Below are positions 37,168 through 42,069 of a DNA stretch of 42,069 nt, piece after piece. How positions within the stretch are numbered: the first letter of the stretch is position 1; every line of letters begins with the position of its first letter. Both the position numbers and the translations under genes were made by a program. The notes below the pieces were generated by a model, which searched no databases, was not told the origin of the DNA, and saw only the letters and a list, made by a program, of their open reading frames with translations. Origin of the DNA: a virus. The DNA lies in the IMG/VR virus record IMGVR_UViG_3300009537_004357, positions 1-42,069 of that record; one strand, written 5' to 3'.

Positions 37168-37556
37168 CGCCGCCTCCGTCTGAGCCACGTCAATGGGTCA
37201 ATGTTCAGATGACGCGATGGCCTGATGCTCTCGGTCCACTCGGCGCGGGCCTGCTCGATGAAGCGCTCGGCGTAGGCGAACGAATCGAACGCCTCACTGT
37301 GCGTGAGCGCGTGGTTCGCGGCACGCTCGAGTCCGCGGAAGACCACCCGAAGCGGTACGGTGGTGGCGCGCGCCCAGTCGGCGGCCTTCAGCTCGTCGAA
37401 GCGTGAGCAGGCCGCGCGCGCCGATTCGGCGCGGAACTTCGCGGTCAGCTGTGTGAAGCGCTCGTCGGGCGTGCAGCCTTCGAGATCGCGCGGCGGCTGG
37501 CCGTCGCCGGAGGTGAGGCCGGGGCTCAGTGGCCGGAATTCAGGCGCCAGGGTCAC
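37164..37556 (-). CDS. Small early protein, function unknown
   Basis: A 130-residue protein. It starts ATG 37556, overlapping the previous stop (ATGA). Helical: DERFTQLTAKFRAESARAAC, VPLRVVFRGLERAANHALTH, AYAERFIEQARAEWTES. The end HLNIDPLTWLRRRRR is basic. A CGATGG-type repeat (37197-37227) lies within its 3' part and codes RPSRHLNID. No known motif. Confidence 0.6.
   Translation of the reverse strand: MTLAPEFRPLSPGLTSGDGQPPRDLEGCTPDERFTQLTAKFRAESARAACSRFDELKAADWARATTVPLRVVFRGLERAANHALTHSEAFDSFAYAERFIEQARAEWTESIRPSRHLNIDPLTWLRRRRR
37197..37227. repeat. Degenerate CGATGG-type repeat
   Basis: GTCAATGTTCAGATGACGCG followed by ATGGCCTGATG. Weakest member of the family; in frame in the 130-aa gene. 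Confidence 0.45.
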
Positions 37557-38116
37557 GCAGCTCTCCGATGTGGAGTGCGGCGGCTCGACGCCGCTTTCGC
37601 CTGACGCACGGTGATGCGGCTGACGCGCCAGTGGCGCTTCCTGGAGATTGACCGAATGAGGAATCGGCGGATTTTCTGATTCTGGGCAAATCCCTCAGCC
37701 AAGTCTTTATTCCAGTCGGACAGTTTCCAGAGAGCCTTCAGATTTGCTGAAGGTTTGAAGATTCTTTGCAGGTAGGCGCGCCGCCAGGAAAGCGGCAGCG
37801 CGGCGGCGGCGGCCTGGTCGGTGATCACCAGGTCCACCACGCGCTCGATGAGAACGGAATTTAAGAAGCCGGCAAGGAGTAGCGAGCTCCCCTTCCGAAA
37901 CCCCTCCTTCCGAGCGAGCGGGATGAGGATCTTTCGGCGGAACGTTTCAAGTAGTTTGGCTTTGGCATCGACCTCGCGCTTCATCTCGTCGTAGCGCAAG
38001 ATGATTTCGTCGAAGGCCGCCAGGCCGGATTTGCGGCCGGCGAGTTCGTCGAGGGCAATTGCGGCCCAGCCGGCTCGACGCGTGCCGCGCATGCAGGACA
38101 CTTTTTTCTTACGCAT
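37553..38116 (-). CDS. Basic early protein with REP-derived C-terminus
   Basis: A 187-residue mostly helical basic protein. N-terminal FDEIILRYDEMKREVDAKAK, then LIPLARKEGFRKGSSLLLAG, a hydrophobic helical SVLIERVVDLVITDQAAAAA and QNQKIRRFLIRSISRKRHWR. The last dozen residues (AASSRRTPHRRAA) are a translation of REP copy 5. It overlaps the 136-aa gene by 8 nt. Unknown function. Confidence 0.62.
   Translation of the reverse strand: MRKKKVSCMRGTRRAGWAAIALDELAGRKSGLAAFDEIILRYDEMKREVDAKAKLLETFRRKILIPLARKEGFRKGSSLLLAGFLNSVLIERVVDLVITDQAAAAALPLSWRRAYLQRIFKPSANLKALWKLSDWNKDLAEGFAQNQKIRRFLIRSISRKRHWRVSRITVRQAKAASSRRTPHRRAA
37571..37601. repeat. REP-like palindrome, copy 5
   Basis: TGGAGTGCGGCGGCTCGACG followed by CCGCTTTCGCC. 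It lies in the 3' end of the 187-aa gene and supplies its C-terminal residues. Confidence 0.9.
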
Positions 38117-38519
38117 GTTTCTTCTCCTGTCCGGTAGAGGAGGAGGGATTGTCTGATTGAGAGATTGGCGGATTGCCGGATTGAGGAGACGAGACCGGCC
38201 GGGCGCTCCCTTCGACGGTGCTCAGGGTCGGCGCAGAAATTGGTCGGGCCGAGGGGGGCTCGAAGCTGCGGGTAGTCATGAACCGCTCGGCCAGCTTCAA
38301 CGCGCATTCCATGCCGCAGGCATGGCGTACAAGAAGGTCTGCCAGGGCCTCATGCCAAGCCACGATCATCAGCCCGTGGTGGTTCACGAACTCAGCTTTG
38401 AGCGGATTCTTCCCATTCGGTGGGAACCAAGCGTCGAAAAGGATCCACCAGTGGTTGGCGTCGCTCTCGCGCAGCTTTCCGCAATGATCGCAGCGGTATG
38501 GTTCGCGCAGCTTGCTCAT
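38109..38519 (-). CDS. Small zinc-binding protein with repeat-derived tail
   Basis: A 136-residue protein. The folded part is about 85 residues: PYRCDHCGKLRESDANHWWI, LFDAWFPPNGKNPLKAEFVN and LLVRHACGMECALKLAERFM; the Cys pairs CDHC and CGMEC fit a zinc ribbon. The tail of about 50 residues (SFEPPSARPISAPTLSTVEG; SPQSGNPPISQSDNPSSS) is the translation of two dispersed repeats, a CTTCGAC..GCTCAGG piece and the GATT-type repeat. ATG overlaps the upstream stop (ATGA). Confidence 0.7.
   Translation of the reverse strand: MSKLREPYRCDHCGKLRESDANHWWILFDAWFPPNGKNPLKAEFVNHHGLMIVAWHEALADLLVRHACGMECALKLAERFMTTRSFEPPSARPISAPTLSTVEGSARPVSSPQSGNPPISQSDNPSSSTGQEKKHA
38148..38232. repeat. GATT-type and CTTCGAC-type dispersed repeats side by side
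   Basis: GATTGTCTGATTGAGAGATT then GGCGGATTGCCGGATTGAGG (38148-38187), followed at 38211-38232 by CTTCGACGGTGCTCAGGGTC. Both families recur elsewhere (12264-12296; 19208-19229). Together they encode the C-terminal tail of the 136-aa gene. Confidence 0.75.
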
Positions 38520-38698
38520 GCATGCCTCTCTATAGCTAGCGGCCGCAGATCCTGGCCGGTCAGGCGGCGGTGGTTCGTCGTCTTCTGGCAGACCGAGCAG
38601 TAGCGCTGAAATACTTCAGGCTCGTCGGTGACGACGACCAGCTTCACCACTTCACAGCCCAGGCAGACAATCATCGGAACATCTTTCCATCGGGCCAT
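38516..38698 (-). CDS. Very small zinc-ribbon protein
   Basis: A 60-residue protein (MARWKDVPMIVCLGCEVVKL then VVVTDEPEVFQRYCSVCQKT). Two CxxC pairs, CLGC and CSVC, form a classic zinc ribbon. The second Met (VPMIVCLG) at 38674 may be the real start, since the first eight residues fall in a CGATGG-type repeat. Coupled to the next gene by ATGA. Confidence 0.68.
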   Translation of the reverse strand: MARWKDVPMIVCLGCEVVKLVVVTDEPEVFQRYCSVCQKTTNHRRLTGQDLRPLAIERHA

Positions 38699-38712
38699 CG
38701 GGCGATCTGAAG
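38680..38712. repeat. CGATGG-type dispersed repeat
   Basis: AACATCTTTCCATCGGGCCA followed by TCGGGCGATCTGA. It lies at the start of the 60-aa zinc-ribbon gene and the spacer before it. Confidence 0.65.
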
Positions 38713-38741
38713 ATGAGCACGTCGCACGATGAGCCGATTCT

Positions 38742-38933
38742 TCACAAGTTGCCGATCACGAGGCCCACGACGCAGGCCAGCGCGATCACGAAAAAGATGA
38801 ACGCCGCATCACGCAAGCGCAGGTTCGGGGACCGCCAGCGGCGCTGCAGGCGCGCCAGGCGTGCCCGGCGCTCTTCAGCAAACATTTCAGGCGTCGGATG
38901 CCATGGTCCGTGATCGCGAGAATAAGGACTCAT
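38742..38933 (-). CDS. Small single-pass membrane protein
   Basis: A 63-residue protein whose ATG overlaps the MuB-like stop (ATGA). The first 40 residues are Arg-rich and soluble; the C-terminal AAFIFFVIALACVVGLVIG is a membrane helix, giving a tail-anchored topology. It is the first small gene after A and B. A role in recruiting replication complexes to the membrane or in exclusion is imaginable but not shown. Confidence 0.72.
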   Translation of the reverse strand: MSPYSRDHGPWHPTPEMFAEERRARLARLQRRWRSPNLRLRDAAFIFFVIALACVVGLVIGNL

Positions 38934-39916
38934 GCTGCGGACTCCTTTCGTTCCTTTACCTGGGCAAGGAACTTCACCAGGCGGCGGACGCTGAGATACT
39001 TCCTCGTGCAGGGTTTCCCGGCGGCGTCGCGGGCGAAGACATCGTCCACCTGGCAGGCGGCTACGATCTTGCGGGCCTGCTTCTCGCCGATGCGCGTGGG
39101 CTGGCCGTTGCCCAGCTCGCGCGCGGCAATCTCGGCGACTTCCTCTTCCTGCAGGCCGGGCAGCGGATCCTTGTGGTCGATGCGGGAGAGCCATTGCTCC
39201 AGGTGCTGCCGCCCGCGCAGGAAGTTCTCGAAGAGATTGTGGGAGCCGGCCAGGACCAGGCCGCAGCCGGAGCGGTCGTGCAGCTCGCGGAGTACTTCGA
39301 GCGCCTCGATGGAGAGGTGTTGGGCCTCGTCCACGATGATCGCGGCGCGGCGCGAGCGCAGGTGGCGCACCAGGCCGTTGACGAGCTGGTCGTTCGACTG
39401 AACGGAGATCACGGCGCCGGAGGCCCGCGCGACGCGCTTCAGCAGCGCGCGCGTGCGCATATTCACCGAGGCGTAGACGTAGAGCGCGTCGTTTTGCTTC
39501 GCGCGATTGCGTTCAGCCACCAGGTGCTCCAGCACGAAGGTCTTCTGCGTGCCGGGCGGACCGTAGAGCAGACAGATCTCGCCGCGGGCCACGCCGGCCA
39601 GGAAGTAGCGGCGGATGCGCCGGTAGTTCTCCGTTTGGAAGAGGCGGCCGCCATCGCGCGCCGGGACCTCCACGGGATTCTTGTCGAGGTAGTCCTCCGC
39701 GGCCGCCCGCAAGTAGACGTCCGTGGCCGCCAGGCGGCTGTATCTGCCGCCGAGGAACTTATTGACCGCCACGTAGGAGTAGCCGATGCGGTCGGCAAAC
39801 TCGGGAATGCTCATGTCGGAGACGCTCAAGTAGCGCACGATCCGCTCGCGCGTTTCGCGGCCCGTGGGCAGGGTGAGGTTCTTGACCCGCTTCCGCTCTT
39901 CAGAGGAGATCGCCAT
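38930..39916 (-). CDS. MuB-like transposition target-choice ATPase
   Basis: A 328-residue AAA+ ATPase of the MuB/TniB type that would bind target DNA and activate the transposase. It has an N-terminal HTH (about 30-60: DMSIPEFADRIGYSYVAVNK), Walker A GPPGTQKT (about 119-126), Walker B IIVDEAQ (193-199), sensor-like VLAGSH, and a C-terminal helical domain with RKIVAACQVDDVFARDA. ATG 39916 shares its A with the transposase stop (TGATG); a TTG one codon upstream is possible. The gene order A then B is diagnostic of Mu-like phages. Confidence 0.95.
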   Translation of the reverse strand: MAISSEERKRVKNLTLPTGRETRERIVRYLSVSDMSIPEFADRIGYSYVAVNKFLGGRYSRLAATDVYLRAAAEDYLDKNPVEVPARDGGRLFQTENYRRIRRYFLAGVARGEICLLYGPPGTQKTFVLEHLVAERNRAKQNDALYVYASVNMRTRALLKRVARASGAVISVQSNDQLVNGLVRHLRSRRAAIIVDEAQHLSIEALEVLRELHDRSGCGLVLAGSHNLFENFLRGRQHLEQWLSRIDHKDPLPGLQEEEVAEIAARELGNGQPTRIGEKQARKIVAACQVDDVFARDAAGKPCTRKYLSVRRLVKFLAQVKERKESAA

Positions 39917-42069
39917 CAATCCTTCCCTTCTTCGGCCAGGAAGTCGCGCACGGCGTCGTCCACAAACGGCGAGCTGATTTCTCGCGGCGCGCGCGCCGCC
40001 AGGGCTTTGGGAGGCGCGGGCGGCAGTGGATCTGTGCCGGTGGCGGCCAGGGCCGGCGCGCCTAGAAACGAAAACGGCTCAGCGGCGTTCTGCGAAACGT
40101 AGCCGGCCAGCAGCGCGTGATATGTATCCACCGCTTTGCGGGCGTGGCGCTGATGGCGCATCGCCGCGCGAATTTGGTCGCGGGTGGCCCCCCACGCCAG
40201 CAGTTTTTTCGACTGCAGCGCGGCGATGAATTCCCCAGTCTCCGGGTGGATGGCAATCGCGTCGCCGAGATTGTACGGATCGGCGGCGATGAGTACCTTG
40301 CGGTCCTGCCAGACGCGCAGCCGGGCCAGGGATTCCGCGTCTGCAGGTTCGTACTCGGAGTTATACATGCGCACACATTCGTTGGAGACGACGCGGAGCT
40401 GGCGGTCCCACAGCAGCTCATCGAGAGCTCGCGGCGAAAGCTTGGCGCGCGCGGCGCGCTCCGCCTCGACGGACCAGGCGGTCCGCAACACCTGCTCGGG
40501 CGTGCGGCGGCCCATGGCGTGCCCCGTGTGGTGGTGTTCGCGGTTGTAGACCTGCTCAATCCAGTAAACGGTGGCCAGGATGGCCTGGCTGGCGCGCGGC
40601 AGGTCTGTCGTCTCGCGCTTCTTCAGAAGGTAGGCGTGATGCTGGTCGAGCAACTGATCACAGGAGTCGGGCCGGTTCTCCGGTTTGTTCCCGCAGTAGG
40701 AAATTACCTGAGAATCGAAGCCCAGGCGTTTCGTCTTGAACCACGACTCGATGGGCTTCGATTGGGGATGTTCGCCGACGGAAAACACAACTCCGTTTTC
40801 GATCTGTGTTCCCCATTGCTCCCGAATCAGCCGCGCGAAGGCGCCGGCGTGGGCCAGCGGCGCGCCGGGCTTGATCAGCCCCATCTTCTTCATATCCTCG
40901 CCGCGGTCGAGTAAGCCGCGGCGCGGTACACGCCCGCTGCGCAGCACCGCCATGCGCAGCGCCGAACAGATCGCCACTGAGGAGGGATTGACAGAAAAAG
41001 CGTAGCCGAGAATGTAGCGGGACCGAATGTCCATGAACGACGTGAGCCACATGCGCAACTTTACGTGGTGCGGCAGATCTGGAAAGGCCCAGCGGTCGAG
41101 TGGCTCGATGAAATCGTTGTAGGCGAAGAAATCGTCCTGGCCGTGATCGAGTACCCACCATTCATGCACCTTGGCTGTGGTGTAATCGCGCAGCACGTAT
41201 GGTGCGCAATGATCATGGAACTGTTTCTCACCCGAGCGGCGGTGGTGAAAAGGCATCGGGAAAGCGTCGAGGAAAGCGGCTACGGCGCTGTAACTCGGAG
41301 CGCGCTGGAATCCGTACAGCGCGAACTCCGAGGAGAAGATGCGCTGCGCCTGCTGATAATCCTTCTTCTCGATCAGGTAGAGCGCGGCCAGGCGGCGGCC
41401 GGCGGGCGTGAGTTTGGCGATTTCTGCGGCGAGCTCGACCGGATCGTCGGGGATGCGCTCCGGCGGACGGCCGAAGTAGCGGGAGACGCCTTTGTCGCGC
41501 CGCGCGCGATCAGCCAGGGCCTCGAAGCCGCCCTTGTCGAATCGAGCGAGCCAGCGGTAGAGGTTGCGGGCAGAGACGCTATGCTGCCGGGAAATCCAGC
41601 GCACCAGGTCGTCGAGCTTGCTGATCTTCACGCCGCCGGCGAGCCGGAACTTCGGGCGGTGGCCATTTGTGCGCGAACGGTAATCGAGCAGCGGAGTGAT
41701 GGCCCCGAGGCGCTCGCGGGCCTGGCGCTCGTCTTCAGGCGCGAGCGCGACGCGCGTCCCTACTTCGACCGGCGCGATCTGCGCCGCCGGCGTCTCGAAT
41801 AGCGGAAGCGATGAAGGCTCGAGGAAGGCGTCGGAGGTGACCCGCGCGAGCGACTTGTCCTGGTGCGCGTAGCGGAGCTGGGCCGCCGCAGGTAATGACG
41901 CCAGCGCATATAGCCGCTCACGCTTGCCGTTCCGCGCGCGCTTCTCACTCTCCGACGTCTTCACCTTCCCTTGTGCCGCCAGGCGCCGCGCGTGCTGCGC
42001 GCTCCAGCCGGTCACCTCGCAGACCTTGGCGAGCGGAAGTAGGATCAGTTCATCGGATGATCGGGTCAT
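39916..42069 (-). CDS. MuA-like DDE transposase
   Basis: A 717-residue transposase starting at the window edge (MTRSSDELILLPLAKVCEVT; the true start may lie beyond). Its layout: N-terminal HTH (about 10-35, CEVTGWSAQHARRLAAQGKV), further helical DNA-binding domains (about 115-260, SARNLYRWLARFDKGGFEAL), then the RNase-H-like catalytic core with D308 (WWVLDHGQDD), D388 (LLDRGED) and E441 (SKPIESWFKTK), the DDE triad. A C-terminal beta barrel and basic region follow (YNLGDAIAIHPETGEFIAAL). It performs strand transfer for integration and replication. The first codons resemble the CGATGG-type repeat. Confidence 0.95.
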   Translation of the reverse strand: MTRSSDELILLPLAKVCEVTGWSAQHARRLAAQGKVKTSESEKRARNGKRERLYALASLPAAAQLRYAHQDKSLARVTSDAFLEPSSLPLFETPAAQIAPVEVGTRVALAPEDERQARERLGAITPLLDYRSRTNGHRPKFRLAGGVKISKLDDLVRWISRQHSVSARNLYRWLARFDKGGFEALADRARRDKGVSRYFGRPPERIPDDPVELAAEIAKLTPAGRRLAALYLIEKKDYQQAQRIFSSEFALYGFQRAPSYSAVAAFLDAFPMPFHHRRSGEKQFHDHCAPYVLRDYTTAKVHEWWVLDHGQDDFFAYNDFIEPLDRWAFPDLPHHVKLRMWLTSFMDIRSRYILGYAFSVNPSSVAICSALRMAVLRSGRVPRRGLLDRGEDMKKMGLIKPGAPLAHAGAFARLIREQWGTQIENGVVFSVGEHPQSKPIESWFKTKRLGFDSQVISYCGNKPENRPDSCDQLLDQHHAYLLKKRETTDLPRASQAILATVYWIEQVYNREHHHTGHAMGRRTPEQVLRTAWSVEAERAARAKLSPRALDELLWDRQLRVVSNECVRMYNSEYEPADAESLARLRVWQDRKVLIAADPYNLGDAIAIHPETGEFIAALQSKKLLAWGATRDQIRAAMRHQRHARKAVDTYHALLAGYVSQNAAEPFSFLGAPALAATGTDPLPPAPPKALAARAPREISSPFVDDAVRDFLAEEGKD

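Noticed and set aside
11662-37601. CRISPR array
   Set aside because: The repeats are palindromic, far apart and at gene ends; there are no regular spacers and no cas genes.
38861-40102. 413-codon plus-strand frame over the MuB-like gene
   Set aside because: Antisense to a clear ATPase gene; composition is of shadow type.
1-42069. tRNA or rRNA genes
   Set aside because: No cloverleaf or rRNA-like stretch was recognised on either strand by eye; a tRNAscan run would be decisive.
42049-42069. Phage end or transposase binding site at the right edge
   Set aside because: The window stops at the transposase start codon; end repeats would lie beyond it, and the sequence looks like the CGATGG repeat.

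Overview
The window is a nearly complete Mu-like (transposable) phage or prophage. It runs right to left: almost every gene is on the minus strand, many joined by ATGA, GTGA or TGATG stop/start overlaps. The right edge is the first codon of a MuA-type DDE transposase and the left edge is the stop codon of a Dam-type DNA adenine methylase, so the repressor/ner region, attachment ends and host flanks are not visible. The DNA is GC-rich. Dispersed palindromic and short tandem repeats that look chromosomal are scattered through it. From memory of similar repeats I would guess an Acidobacteriota-like soil host, but that is inference. LAYOUT in transcription order. (1) 42069-34527, replication and early genes: transposase A, target-choice ATPase B, then about a dozen small, mostly unrecognised proteins, many with CxxC zinc-ribbon pairs, one C39/papain-like protein and two HTH or winged-helix proteins. 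(2) 34521-33460, three plus-strand genes: a HigB/Gp49-like toxin with a strong, apparently leaderless promoter, a HigA-like XRE antitoxin and a 71-aa protein. (3) 33403-24427: two zinc-finger proteins, then two giant fibre or beta-helix-like proteins (1499 and 1030 aa) and a 143-aa protein, all three with Sec signal peptides, then a small zinc-finger protein. (4) 24434-21700: a GemA/Gp16-like protein, an excisionase-like HTH protein, and a lysis cassette (M15 peptidase endolysin, lipoprotein, small membrane proteins). (5) 21703-15200, packaging and head: Gp26-like winged helix, small and large terminase, DUF935 portal, Mu F-like protein, Mu I-like protease with a nested scaffold start, decoration protein. 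(6) 15092-11193: major capsid protein, a Sec-signal protein of unknown role, and head-tail connection proteins (gp36, G and gp37 types). (7) 11179-944, non-contractile tail: tube protein, two chaperone-position ORFs separated by one in-frame stop, tape measure, two distal tail/baseplate proteins and a J-like tip protein. (8) 795-1: Dam methylase at the place where Mu carries mom. HOW IT WORKS TOGETHER. A and B would drive replicative transposition, TerS/TerL would package headfuls, and the head and long flexible tail would make a siphovirus-shaped transposable phage of the B3/D3112 kind. Most notable are exported fibre-like proteins in the middle operon, repeat sequences translated as the C-terminal tails of several phage proteins, a nested scaffold start, an in-frame stop between the two tail ORFs, a duplicated module in a baseplate protein, and a CTG-start 39-codon ORF whose beginning duplicates that of a neighbour.
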